Origin: Solanum dulcamara
Taxonomy: Eukaryota; Streptophyta; Magnoliopsida; Solanales; Solanaceae
NCBI RefSeq assembly: GCF_947179165.1
Contig: NC_077248.1
Span: 53,739,732 to 53,803,731, forward strand
Length of the DNA stretch: 64,000 nt
Direction: 5' to 3'
Made by a program: the position numbers and the translations under genes. Under the pieces are notes generated by a model. It made no database searches and was not told the DNA's origin. It was given only the letters and a program-made list of their open reading frames with translations. Below are positions 1-11,273 of the stretch, piece by piece (position 1 is the stretch's first letter; the number at the start of each line of letters is the position of its first letter).

Positions 1-265
1 ACCTAAGAGAGCTATAAGTTGCCTACGGAGCTATATTTATGCCTATGAAGTCTATGTGTTGTCTATAGGTCTATGTTGTTGCCTAAGAGGGCTATGAATT
101 GCGTACTAGGCTATATTGATGCCTAAGAAGGCTATGTACTTCCCATGGGTCTATGTTCTTTCCTAAGAGGGCTATGAGTTGATTGTGAGGCTATATTGAA
201 GCCTAATAGGGCTATGCGCTGCCTATGGGGCTATATTATTTCCTAAGAAGGCTACGTGATTGATT
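1..265 (+). repeat. 20-bp / 80-bp minisatellite in element A 5' LTR
   Basis: About thirteen degenerate 20-bp units, each built on CCTA-n-GGCTAT, run from the window edge to about 265. Units of four kinds alternate, giving an 80-bp higher period: the phrase CTAT(A/G)A(G/A)TTG starts near 12, 92 and 172. The same array is in the other LTR (9105-9440). It was therefore part of the LTR before insertion. Confidence 0.85.
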
Positions 266-1147
266 ATGGCACTAAGGGACTACTGATAGGAGTATATAGA
301 TTTAATTGGCATCCTCTAGGCTTATGAGGGCCCAGATAGGTGGTCATGTTTGCTAGTTATACCTGTCAGTCTTATGGGGGCTAGGTTAGGTTGTTATTTG
401 ATTATTTTTGTTATGCTTACATTCAGGAGAAGGTCACCACGATTATCTTATTCTTGATTTTCTTATTACTTTTAGTATATTATGATATCTGATCATTTAG
501 CTATTGCCTTTTAATATTGGTACATTATTTTGTGTTGACGCCCCAATTCTTGAGGGCATTACATTCATGCATGTAGGTCCCAACAAATGACTGGATAGAT
601 CTCCTCAGCAACAGGGTTGACTTTTATTAGGCTGGCTAGCCCCTTTCATCTAGAGCTGTCAGAGTTTGGAGGTTTGTTGGCTTTTCTTATATATATAGGG
701 GCTTGTAGACTAGTGTATTGGGTTGTGTAGACACCTTATTTCCCATTGTGTCCTTGTGTGCTGGTTGGTTTTAGTTTGATAGTTGTTTGATATACAGTTT
801 AGATATGTACTTATTTTCAACTTCTGTATAGAGATCATGGTGGCTTTGAATGACTACATAGTGTTTGTGTTTTCCAAGATAACATGGTAGCCTCGACGGC
901 CTAAAAAAGCATGTGTGCTAGATGGTTACTGCTTTATATAAATTATTAGGAGTAGCCATTTTCTTTATAGAGTTGTTGATAGGGGCCTTGCCAGATGAGG
1001 GCTTATTTTTAAGTTGTGATATACTTTTTTGTTTTTTTTATAGTGAATGGCTTTCATACACCATTAGCAAGTGGTTCAGCAGGGCTGGCTCTAGCCTAAG
1101 TTTTGACACTAGGTGCCAATTACACCCTTTGAGTTTGGGGCTTGACA
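1..1147 (+). repeat. Element A 5' LTR, 3' portion
   Basis: This stretch aligns by eye with about 9105-11273: both hold the CCTA..GGCTAT minisatellite, the same middle part, and a last 350 bp that reads almost in parallel up to the primer site. It therefore is the 3' part of the 5' LTR, its start lying left of the window. The LTR end (TTGACA) sits four bases before the TGGTATCAGAGC primer site. Short open frames in it (for example 922-1203) have near counterparts in the other LTR, but show no recognisable protein domain and are best read as LTR sequence. Confidence 0.8.
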
Positions 1148-1151
1148 AACT

Positions 1152-1163
1152 TGGTATCAGAGC
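1152..1163 (+). promoter_or_regulatory. Primer binding site of element A
   Basis: The sequence TGGTATCAGAGC, four bases after the LTR end, is complementary to the 3' end of plant initiator Met-tRNA. It primes minus-strand DNA synthesis in most plant LTR retrotransposons. It is intact here. Confidence 0.9.
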
Positions 1164-1376
1164 AATATCAAATCGTAGGGAGTCTACAAGCCGTGTCTAT
1201 TAGATTCATATTTATAAATATGTTGTGCACCATATTTTATAAGCAGGAAGCTATAGGGAATGGTAGAATGGTTACCCTTTGTTTTACTCAAATCATGCTA
1301 TAGAGTTAAGTCATAAGGGTTAAGTTCTCTGACTTATGGTTATTATCGAGCTTGTTCTCAAACAGCCCATAATGAA

Positions 1377-1691
1377 AATGGATGTCACATGAATTCATGC
1401 CATTGTGAATAACAAAGAGGTGCTTTGACATTAGCAGTATATGACTGAGAAAGTCGAGATAGAGCACCAAAGGAGGGATAGGCCCATAGGTTTTAGATAG
1501 AGTCCAAAGGTTGCCCTAGACCTAGAGATTTTGGGGGATCACTTACACCCCCGCAATAGATGCCCAGTATAGAAGGTTGATCTTCAAGGCTGGTCACATC
1601 CGGGTAAGAGTTTACGAGCATTAAGCTAGTAGTAATGCATGGACCTAGAGCAGTTTAGATCAATTGTGCCACATTATGATACATGCAGTAA
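1377..1691 (+). pseudogene. Element A leader / gag remnant, unreadable
   Basis: Sequence between the primer site region and the inserted solo LTR. No open frame of useful length survives. By position it should hold the leader and gag, but far too little is present for a whole gag (about 1 kb), so most of gag was deleted before or after the solo LTR inserted. I can see no capsid motif. The assignment rests on position only. Confidence 0.3.
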
Positions 1692-3795
1692 TATCACACC
1701 CTAAGCTAGACCCTAGAAGTGACATGGTGATCGATAATCTGAAGGATCCCGACCAAGCCATCTTAGCATACATCGCATTAAAAGGTCAGTAAAGAATAAT
1801 GAAATCAAGCAGAAGAATAGTCTCAATCATAGATGTCTAAGAATAAAAATGAAAACTTAAGTCATTTGTCCAAGAATGGACTACATCAACTCTAGGTCTA
1901 GACATGCCTCTTCATACTAGGTGGGGGCTTAGGACAAGCTCCTAGCTCACCCTAACATAGAAGGAGTCAAAATTAGTAATACAAAAAAAAATTGTCCTCG
2001 ATGAATGAGGACTCACTAACTCTCTAAAAATAGTAGCCAAGCTCTATCCACGAATAAGATACGTCTTGTGATCGTCTGTCCCTACTTTATGATAAAATGT
2101 AGGAAAAAGTATGTGTTAGTACATAGAGAGTACTAAGTATATGAGTCATGTATAAATAATGAGAATACGGACATAATCAATATGAACATAGGATGCATGA
2201 CCAATGTAATAAAAAATATGAATAAGACTTGAAAAACATTTGAAATCATATTAAAAACTTGTGATCAATGTATCATAACATCATAGTAAAACTTATTTTA
2301 TGTTATGTAACTTGTGTAGGATAAGACCTTTAACCGACATCTGAGATCATGCGAGCTATAGAATGGAATCTGACGTAACTCCCACATCGAGAATAGAGAG
2401 GCTACTTTTCAAGGTAGACTCTGTGAGAACATCTTTAACATCATGAGCTATATATGGATCACTAGCTAAGCCATAAAGGAAACCTTTGAGTGCAACGTAG
2501 TTTGGGACTTTAGATTTCTAGTAGAATTCCATTGGGTAACAAAACTTTGGTTATCGGACCGAACCCACCTAAAATTCCTCTCGGTGCTTAGTCAATACCC
2601 CAACAAAATTCTTTAAAACATCACTAATAACATCATCATGAAAATAATCATTAGAGTAGCTCATTAACTTAGTTGATTCATAAGAATCCATAAAATTGTT
2701 GATAATTGTCCTTATCACCCTTTAATAATGATTGTTTGAAAATTGTCCTTATCACACCATAATAAGATTCTTAAACATCATTGAAACATCATTTATAACC
2801 TTCATCAATCATTCATAAGTCTCAAACTTCTTTCATAAAAGCCTTTTTTGAAAACCATTGAAATTCATAATCATAATACATGGAAATAATCATAGAAATT
2901 AGCTTTATGTCTGGGCACGTGTAATCAACTTGAAATTATGCATTAAAATAGAATCATGCTTATAATAATCATTGAAGTCAAGTAAAAACATAGTTGAAAC
3001 AGCCAAATGCAATATCATCAATCTAGAGTTATAAAACAATTGAAATTGAAGAGATTTTTAAGGGAAACCTTCGGACTTCATGGGTGAACAGAGCCCATGA
3101 ATGAAATCCCATACATCTTGATGAATCTAACTATGATTTAAAAGAAAACTTGTGTTTTTGAAACCCTAGCTTGACTTATAGAAGAAAAGTTTGAGAGAAA
3201 ATCCTTAAGTGCATTAGAGAAATTTAGAGAATGAATAGGACTAGGGGGAATTTAAAGGGTTGGAGTATTTATAAGTTCTGAATTTTTCCCCAAAAGTGTC
3301 TAGATTCATTGAACCAAAATTGAGAAAAGATTATATTACCCTTCATTAAACTCCATCGGGAGACCCTACGAATGGGCTTCTATGAGTCGTAATTTGGTCT
3401 ATGAGTTGTAAAAATGACTCATCCTATTGAGTCTATAAACCCCTGAAAACTGAGTCTTTGAATCATCCGTACAACTTATTTTTATGATTCATCAAAAGGT
3501 TTATGGGTCGTAGACCCAAATCCTCTTGTAACTTCTAAAAACCTACAAAACCTGAATTTTTAAAGTTTCTCTACGAGTTCTATCTATGAATCGCCAGTCC
3601 TTCTATGAGTCGTAACTTGGCTTGTAGACTCACTTCCTCAATTAGTCAAATTCCCAACCTCAACATTAGTCCTACGAGTCACTCATATGACTTATATAAG
3701 TACTACAACTCATAGGTCAACTCATACACTATGAGTCAGTCCATTTTTCTTGAAATATTTCTTTATTCCAACTTTTCAACTTCAAGGGACTTACA
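1692..3795 (-). mobile_element. Solo LTR K (Ty3/gypsy), minus strand, with target duplication
   Basis: A single LTR of 2104 bp inserted into the internal part of element A. On the minus strand it begins TGTAAGTCCC and ends TGATA (from TGTCA-like ends; one end has drifted). The five bases AGTAA stand directly left (1687-1691) and directly right (3796-3800), a perfect target-site duplication. No internal domain is present, so this is a solo LTR left by LTR-LTR recombination. It is related to the LTRs of elements D, H, J and C: all share the phrase rich in CAAGCTCCTAGCTCACC and a run of TGAGTC/GTCGTA motifs in the U3 half. Two short open frames inside have no recognisable product. Confidence 0.88.
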
Positions 3796-3800
3796 AGTAA

Positions 3801-3900
3801 ACACACGTCAGGAGATGCCATCAGGGCTCCACAACATGCTATTTTTTCCCTATAGGGTCAGATACAAAGGTATTGCCCGTTTAGGGACAAAGAAGGTTCA
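3801..3900 (+). pseudogene. Element A gag end: degraded zinc knuckle
   Basis: Directly after the solo LTR the frame near 3838-3880 looks like a broken CCHC nucleic-acid-binding knuckle: a leading Cys codon, aromatic residues, a Gly and a final Cys-Pro pair are still recognisable at the right spacing, but the second Cys and the His are lost and a frameshift intervenes. In gypsy elements this knuckle ends gag and precedes protease, which matches what follows. Weak call based on spacing and order. Confidence 0.35.
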
Positions 3901-4039
3901 ACAAAGACAGACAGATTAGCAACAGGATCATCTTCCTCAATATATATTTAATAGTTTGGTTCTAGATTTTATCATGTAGAGGTAAACGCAAAGAGGGATC
4001 ATCTAGTCCTAGCAGTAGATAGAATTACACGTATGCACT

Positions 4040-4330
4040 ATGGGTTATTAGGATTCATAGTCATCACCTGATGTTGTGACATGTATATTAAGTGGTTGCT
4101 CCCAGTATGTTGTGTTTTGATAGATTCAGGCTCCACATTATCGTATGTTATCCAAATTCTCACTAGGAAGTAGTTCAAGAGTAGAAGAGTAATATGGCAA
4201 TGCTGAAAGATAGTTTTATTTCTTATTTTTAAGAAATAAAATGATCGCCAAGGCAGCGTTTACCATAACATCAAATTTTAAGATATTGATATTGAGTTAC
4301 AAACTCTTTATTTTATTTCAGTGGCTAATG
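4040..4330 (+). pseudogene. Element A aspartic protease remnant
   Basis: The frame around 4112-4150 reads VLIDSGSTLSYV, the retroviral-type aspartic protease active site (Asp-Ser-Gly) followed by the expected hydrophobic stretch. The enzyme would cleave the Gag-Pol polyprotein. The catalytic Asp survives but flanking frames carry several stops, so no enzyme could be made. It lies just upstream of the RT N-terminal part, the usual gypsy order. Confidence 0.7.
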
Positions 4331-5110
4331 AATTTCTAGATGAGCTTTTTGGTATTCCCCTAGAATGACAGATTGAACGTAAAAATGCTACATTATCAAA
4401 TGCTCAACCGATATCAATTACTCTATATAGAAATGCACCAGCAGAACTAAAGAAATTAAAGGAGAAATTGAAAGACTTATTAGATAAGGGCTTTATTAGA
4501 CCTAGTTCATCATAATGGGATGCACGACTGTTATTTGAGCGGAAGAAAGATGACTTCTTTCAAAAGTGTATAGACTACCAAAAACTAAATAATGTCACTA
4601 TAAAGAATAAATATCCACTACCAGATATTGTGGGGTTTTTTCAGCTATAGGATGCCTGATGTTTCTCAAATATTGATTCACATCTAAGGTACAACTAGGT
4701 TTGAGTTTTGGAGAGTGATATTTCAAAGATAGCCTATAAGACTAGATATGGGAATTTTGAATGTCGTTTAGGTTGGAGAACACCCCTAAAGTATTTATGG
4801 ACATGATGAATAGTATCTTCAGTCCACTCTTAGACTTGTTTTCATGGTGTTTATTATTGATATTCTAGTTTATCTAGTTCAGAGACCGAGCATAGAGAAT
4901 ATATCCGAGAAGTGCTTCAGGTACTCTGAGATTAGAGCTTGTATGCTAAGCTCCCAAATTATGAGTTATGGTTGCATTATATGGCCTTGTTGGGCCTTAT
5001 TATATCAAATGCTTGTATGCAAGTTGACTTACAAAGATTGAATCCATGAAGACTTGGCCTAGACCTACAACCGCGAGAGAATTTTATAGCTTTCTGGGAT
5101 AACAGGGTAT
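4331..5110 (+). pseudogene. Element A reverse transcriptase remnant
   Basis: Recognisable pieces in order: an N-terminal stretch with PISITLYRNAPAELKKLK (about 4414-4470), a fingers-domain motif containing CIDYQKLNNVTIKNKYPLP (about 4567-4625), and the catalytic region at 4844-4880 reading VFIIDILVYL. In this family the catalytic motif normally has two adjacent Asp; here the first is Ile, so the active site is destroyed. Stops and at least one frameshift separate the blocks. The role would be copying element RNA into DNA within the virus-like particle. Confidence 0.8.
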
Positions 5111-5139
5111 TACAGAAGGTTTGTGGAAGGATTTTTTTT

Positions 5140-5510
5140 CACTTTCAGCACGCTTGACAAACCTAACTCAAAAAACAACTAAGTTTCAGTGGACTGCAAC
5201 CCACGAGTGGAGTTTCCATGAGATAAAAGATAGATTGACTTCAACACCAGTTATGACAACACCAGAGGATCCAAAGGGCTACGCAATATATTGATAAACT
5301 TAAAGCACTAGGTTGGTTTGTGTTCTAGTGCAATACAAAAAGGCAATTACGTATGTTTATAGACAATTAAAGAATGATGAAAACAACTACCCCACCCATG
5401 ATTTAGAGTTGGCTATATTTACTCATGCCCTAAAGATTTTAAGGAATTATTTGTGTGTCATTAATGTTGATATATATACAGATCATAGGTCTCTGTAGTA
5501 TGTTTGGAGA
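5140..5510 (+). pseudogene. Element A RNase H remnant
   Basis: After the RT block a tether segment (FQWTATHEWSFHEIKDRL, about 5187-5240) leads into a frame at 5313-5498 that holds [17 protein letters not shown] and ends with IYTDHRSL. These are the conserved His-Asp-Leu-Glu-Leu and Thr-Asp-His blocks of gypsy RNase H, and the Asp of the latter is retained. The domain would degrade RNA in RNA-DNA hybrids. The segment between tether and frame is shortened and frameshifted. Confidence 0.75.
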
Positions 5511-5929
5511 TAGAAAGAGTTGAACCAGCGACAGCACTGATAGCTCAAACTATTTAAAGAATATAACATAGATATATTTTACCGTCCAGGGAAAGCCAAT
5601 ATAGTAATAGATGTCCTTAGTCATAAGTATATTGACAATCTATTATATTTGGGAGTGGAGAAGCAAGAGATATTTATAGAGCTCCATCAACTAAATAGTT
5701 TGGGGCTTAGACTATTAGATAATAGTCTCTAGTGATGCTGGGGTCATAGATCAAGAAACAACAGTATCATCTTTAGTTGTTGAGGTGAAGTCATAACAAT
5801 ACAACGATCCCAACTTAGAGCAGCTCGCAGGCTAGGCTTAGTAACATGAGCCTTTAGCCTTAGAATTAGAAAAATATGAAGTTCTTACATTCAAAGATCA
5901 GCTATGTATTTTAGATGTTGCAGTCTTCG

Positions 5930-7180
5930 ACAATAGGTTTTTGAGGAGGCACACCATTCTCGTTACTCTATTCACCCAAGATCTACCAAAGTGCCATAAT
6001 ATTAAGGAGATCTATTGGTGGCAGGGGATGAACAAGGAAATTACTAAGTTTGTGGCATAGTTTCCTAATTGCCAAAGGTGAAGGTTGAGCACCAGAAGAC
6101 ATCTAGGCTAGTCCAGGAGATAGTCATTCCTTTGTGGAAGTGGGAGGAAATTAATATGGATTTTATTACTGGGTTACCTAGATTATGGCATAAGTTTGAC
6201 TCTATTTTGGGTAATTGTTGATATGCTAAAACAATTAGCCCACTTCTTACTAGTCAAGACTACTTTTAAGGTCAAATGCTATGCATGGCTTCATATTAGA
6301 GAAATTGTTAGGTTGCACGGTGTCCCAATAACTATTATCTTTGATAGAGGGGAAAAATTTACCGCTAACTTCTGGAGTCTTTCAAGAAAGGATTGGGACA
6401 TAGGTTAATCTCAGTACAACCTTTCACCTTCAGACCAATGGTTAGGCTGAGCACATAATTCACATACTCGATGATATTTTATGGGCGTATGTGCTAGAAT
6501 TCAAGAGAAGTTGGAATGACCACTTATATCTTATTGAGTTCTCATATAATAACAATTATCATTCCAACATTAGGATGGCACCTTATAAGGCTTTGTATGA
6601 GTGGAAATACAGATTTTTCATTGGAATGTTAGAGGTAGGCAAGTTACGGTTGATTGGACCCAACTTAGTACAATAGATAGCGGAGCAGGTTAACCTCATT
6701 CGATAATGGTTGTTAACTGCTCAAAGTCAACATAAGTCATACTCAAATATGCGAAAGGACTTAGAGTTTTGTGTCGGTGAATTGGTATAAGTCTCACCTA
6801 TGAGGATTATTATGACATTTGGCAAGAAGGGAAAACTTAGTCCAAGATTCATTGGTCCATATCAGATTCTTCAGAGGGTGGGAGGAGTGGCTTATGAGTT
6901 AGGGTTGCCTTTGAGGCTAGAATTTGTTCATTCAGTTTTCCATATATCGATGATACGAAAGTGCATAGAAGACCCTTCTCTGATAGTCCCAATTTAGGAT
7001 CACATATGAGTTGTCCTATGAGGAAACTCTAATTGTTATATTAGATCGGCAAGTCCGAAGATTGAGAACCAAAGATATGTCTTTTGTTAAAGTATTGTGA
7101 GAAAATAGAATAGGGAAGAGGTGACTTAGGAAGCTAAGGATGGCATGAGGTCCAAATATCCTCATTTGTTTCATACCCAA
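5930..7180 (+). pseudogene. Element A integrase with C-terminal chromodomain-like end, decayed
   Basis: Blocks in order: a degraded N-terminal zinc-binding region (HSRYSIHPRSTK near 5955, then FPNCQR where the first Cys of the pair is Phe); the catalytic core at 6196-6408 with WVIVD and later TIIFDRGEKFTANFW, holding two of the three acidic residues; a stretch at 6491-6676 with WNDHLYLIEFSYNNNYHSNI; and the C-terminal GPY motif at 6800-6997 (LSPRFIGPYQIL). A further stretch (7010-7170, with SYEE...LDRQVRRLR) matches the chromodomain-like tail of Tekay-type chromoviruses. Multiple stops and frameshifts separate the blocks. Confidence 0.82.
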
Positions 7181-7887
7181 GGGTCATGGAATATCAGTTT
7201 ATATTAATATAGTAAGGTAAGATACCTACTTGGTCTTTATATTGCTACTTATCAGTATTAGCTTTGTTGTTGTATTTTGTTCACACTGTTATTGCGGGCC
7301 TATGGTTCTTAGCTATTTGTCTCATCCTTTAAGGCACCTAGATTGAAATTTTTTGCATTTCAGGTTGCTGGATAGTCACCTTTACAAAGGAGACTCTACT
7401 AAAATTTTGGCAACTCCTAAGGACTTAACCACGTGACTTAGATTTTTTATTCGAGGATGAAGGTTTCTAAGAGGGAAAGGATGTAACACCTCGACTTTTT
7501 GAAATATCAAAATTAATCTGCACCCTTCGTGGAAAGACTAAAAGTAATTAATAAGTTAAGAGGTGGTATGACATAATTCAATTTTTCAAGTTTCATATCT
7601 CAAGATGCGAAGTCGAACAAGTTAAAAAATAAAAGTTGGTGAAAGTTATCATAAGTTTCGTTTTAAAGATTTCTCTGAAATTTGATTCAAATGTCTCAGA
7701 CCTTTTCTTCTAATCTATAATAATTTAGAAGTCCTATTACCTATCAAATCAAATTTCTACAAGTCTAGTTTCCAACATATTAATATGTTTGTCTATACGA
7801 CTTTTGAATAGATAGATATTCACATTTTTATAAAACTACACAAGCATGCACGTCAAAGTGGGCCCCTAGCCCCTATGTTGGTTTAGC

Positions 7888-7897
7888 TTTATATAAG
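7888..7897 (+). promoter_or_regulatory. Possible TATA box in element A LTR
   Basis: TTTATATAAG lies about 400 bp into the LTR, a usual place for the U3 core promoter that drives the genomic RNA. It is a simple AT motif, so the call rests on position. The matching part of the 5' LTR lies outside the window. Confidence 0.35.
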
Positions 7898-9104
7898 TTG
7901 TTCAAGATTTTTTTTAACTTATACAAATCATCCAAAATTCATATAAAATCAGAGGTAAGGTGCCTAAATTCTCTATGAATATTGATTCTTTCAATTCGGA
8001 TATTTAACGGAAGCTGCTCTATATAGCAAGCTCATCATTTTGGTATAGTTTGCCCATTGATCTCATGGCATCTCTTCATGGGTGTTGTGGTAGTGAGATA
8101 ACAAGTGTTAATTGAGTATTTGGTAGTACCTATGGATATATATTGGCAAGTTAAGGATCTTGTACACTTATCTATTTGTTATCGAGATTCTAATCTTCTA
8201 GTTACGAAAGTTGTAGTTGTCTATATATTGTAGTAGTTTCTTGTTGATTTTGTCTTTGGCTGTTATTACTTCAACGAGTCAGACTGTTTAGATTGGTATT
8301 TCAAAAAAAATTCAAGTAATTCATTCCCCTACGACCCTCCTTCGTAATCCTATGTTCTAATGTTATTTTTATAGATTTTTGAGCCACAAAGTGGATATTT
8401 GGATATTGTTGCTCCGAGTAGCCCATTTGTCTTATTTAGTTGAGTTATTATTGTTATATAGTAATGGTATTAAGGTGTTAGAGGTACTGGGGTTTTTTTT
8501 TCTTCTTATCAGAGTCACGTAAGAAGGTTGTTGGATTGAATGACATGAAGTACTGGTAGGAATAGTACCTCGAGAGATTGTCACTCCTTTGAGATGTAGT
8601 TAGTATATTTTTGTTGGATTTAGCTGCCATTTATTATTGTTATTGGCCTCATTTTATTCTTTGGAGTTGGCTACTCGTGTGTGTGATATTAATACTTTAT
8701 TAATTGTTTATGGCTCATTCTCATACCCTTGTTGATTCAAGCAATTATTGTGTTATGGTAGGTTTGTTGAGATTCATATAGACACCTTTAGGGCTTCAGT
8801 TGAAAGGTATGTTAAGGCTATTGCCTTCTTTTGACATGTTTCCTTAAATATTAGGAGCTATACAAGAAGGTTGTTGTTATCGTTGATATACTCGTAACCA
8901 TGTTTGTTGGTTGTTGGCTCCTCAACTTATTGTAGTTCTCTATTATCTGAATTCTTATTCTATTAATAGAGGCCTTATGTTGGGCATGACTTCGAGACTA
9001 TTTAAATAGGTTGCTTTTGGCTAAATTTCTTACTTTTAGCCTATTGAATTTCTATTGTTGCACTTGGGGCTATTTTGGTTAGCTGCAGGAATATGATTAT
9101 TGAC

Positions 9105-9440
9105 TAAGAGCGCTATGAGTTGCCTACGAGGCTATATTGATGCCTAAGAAGGCTATGTTCTTCCTATTGGGCTATGTTATTCCCTAAGAGGACTATGAGT
9201 TGCTTATGGGGTTATATTGATGTCTAAGAAGGTTATGTGCTTCCTATAGGTCTATGTTGTTTCCTAAGAGGGCTATGAGTTACCTAAAGGGCTATATTGA
9301 TGTCAAAGAAGGCTATGTGTTGCCTACAGGGCAATGCTCTTGCCTATAACATCTATGAATTGACTGTGAGGCTATATTGATAACTAATAGGTCTGTATGA
9401 TGCCTACAGGACTATATTGTTGCCTAAGACGGCTAGGGGA
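9105..9440 (+). repeat. 20-bp / 80-bp minisatellite in element A 3' LTR
   Basis: The counterpart of the array at 1-265. The phrase CTATGAGTT starts at 9113, 9193 and 9273, an exact 80-bp period made of four variant 20-bp units built on CCTA-n-GGCTAT. Toward the right end the units drift. The array is flanked by LTR sequence shared with the other copy. Confidence 0.88.
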
Positions 9441-9855
9441 CTACTGATAGAGGTATATGGATTTAATTGGCACCTTCTAGGTTTATAGGGGCCTGAGTAG
9501 GTGGTCTTGTTTTCTTTTTACACCTGTCGGGCTTATGGGAGCTTGGTTATGCTGTTGTTTGATTATTTTTGGTATGCTTAGATTCAGAAGCAGATCAACA
9601 CGATTATGTTATTCTTGATTTCCTTATCTGATTACTTTCAGTGTATTATGATATCTGATCATTTAGTCTATTGTCTTTCAATATCGGTACATTATTTTAT
9701 ATTGACACCCCATTATTTTGCATTCATGCCTGCAGGTCCTAACAAACGACTTGGTAGACCTCCTTAGCAGCAGGGTTGACTTTTATTTGGTTGGCTAGCT
9801 CCTGTTATCTGCAGATGCAAGAGTTTGGTGGTTTGTTGGTTTTTCTTGTATATAT

Positions 9856-10786
9856 TGTTAGCATTTAAGTATTTTGATTGATATCTCAACTTTCTATTGC
9901 AGGAAATCGGTAAAAACAAATCAACAAAGGAAATCAAAGAAAGAGCTATTTGAATCAATTAGCATCTCGCAGTTTAAGGAATCACAATCAGCATCCCACT
10001 GATCAAGGAAGGAACTCCCATATATCAAGGCAGATTAACTTCTATAATCACGGTGTAAATCAGAAGACATTAAGGAAAGAAGAATACTGAAGGAAGGAAA
10101 CAAGATCACAAAGAAAAGAACATTAGGCACACAAGGAAAGAGGGATCACATCAAACACATAAGGAAAGAAGTATTTTGCACCAAATCAGAATTGCTTGAA
10201 GATCGAACAAAGGAAGCACATGGACATATCTGATATGGACATATATTCTCAATCAAGGAATCACTAAATCCTTGATTGAATAAAATCCCTTGGGTTCTCC
10301 CTATAAGAGCTAACGGCTAATTCATCATCACAATCCGGTTATAAAAAGCATCTCTACTTTTCCAAAGAAACCACACAACTTTACTTGAATTTGTACTATT
10401 TTAGTTCTTTTATCTTTCAAATACTCTGTATTCCTACAAGAATACAATTGTAAACAAAAAAAGAGAAAAAAAAGAGAAGTGTAGGTTATACCGGTAGAGG
10501 CTGTGTCGATCATATGATCAACTAGTTAGAGACAAAAAGTAGAACCAAATCTGTACTCTTACCACTTTTCAAGAAGCTCTAAGGAAAACCCTTGCAATCC
10601 AAGGGGACTGGAAGTAGGCACCACATTGGTGTTCCGAACCTGGATAAATCTTTCTATCTTCACTTACTTTACGCATTTATATTCTGTCTTATTTAAGTTA
10701 TCTGCTTATAGGCTAAGTCGACTATCACCTTTAGACAGTCAACTATCTAAATTTTTAAATCACCCCCCCCCACCTCTTAATCTTCA
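9856..10786 (+). mobile_element. Solo LTR of a Ty1/copia-type retrotransposon
   Basis: A 931-bp unit starts TGTTAGC and ends TTCA, with TG...CA termini, and is flanked by TATAT on both sides (9851-9855 and 10787-10791), a perfect 5-bp target duplication. Element A's other LTR lacks it at the same spot (about 697 in the window). The unit carries a TATA-like site and a late segment with the composition I associate with copia LTR R/U5 regions (a step through AAAACCCTTGCAATCCAAGG and a poly-C run near the end). No coding part is present, so it is a solo LTR. The copia assignment is from memory of family features; the gypsy alternative is less likely. Confidence 0.82.
10340..10348 (+). promoter_or_regulatory. 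Possible TATA box of the copia solo LTR
   Basis: TATAAAAAG sits about 485 bp into the 931-bp LTR, a plausible U3/R boundary position. Called from motif and position only. Confidence 0.4.
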
Positions 10787-11273
10787 TATATTTTTGGGTA
10801 GGTTGAGGCCCTGTTCTCCCAAGATTTATTACTCTTAGGGGCTTGTAGACTAATGTGTTCGATTGTATAGCCACGTTATTGGCTATGTTGGCCTTGTGTG
10901 ATGGTTGGTTTCAGTTTGATATATAATTTAGATATGTACCTGTTTTCATCTTCTATATATACATCATGGTGGCTTTGAAGGCCCACATAGCGTTATGCTT
11001 TCCTAGATACCATGGTGGCCTTGACGGCCTAAAAAGGCTTGTGTGCTAGAGGGTTATTCCTTTATATAAACTTTTGGGAGTAGTTGTATTCTTTGTAGAG
11101 CTGTTGACAGGGGCTTTGCCGGCTGGGGGCCTATTTGTAAGCCAAAATTTACTTGTTTGTTTTCCTGATAGTGTGTGGCTGCCATGCACCATTAGCAAGT
11201 GGTTCAATAGCGCTGGCCTAGGCCTAAGTTTTGGCATTAGGTATCAGTTGCGCGTTCAAGTTTGAGGTGTGAA

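Larger units (their letters stand above)
7482..11273 (+). repeat. Element A 3' LTR, interrupted by a copia solo LTR
   Basis: The LTR begins TGTAACACC directly after the polypurine tract GAGGGAAAGGA (7471-7481). It runs to about 11273, where a primer site follows. Without the 931-bp copia insertion and its duplication it is about 2.85 kb. Its last 2.2 kb matches 1-1147 with moderate divergence, including the 80-bp minisatellite and the end of the LTR. The exact end is uncertain by a few bases because the terminal CA has mutated. Confidence 0.82.

Noticed and set aside
1..265. Regular repeats that could suggest a CRISPR-like array
   Set aside because: Units are 20 bp, degenerate, without spacers of constant length and unrelated content, and the context is a plant LTR.
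922..1203. A 93-codon open frame (and its counterpart at 11074-11265)
   Set aside because: It lies wholly inside element A's LTR and crosses the LTR end and primer site. The two copies look alike because LTRs are alike. No domain, no start context.
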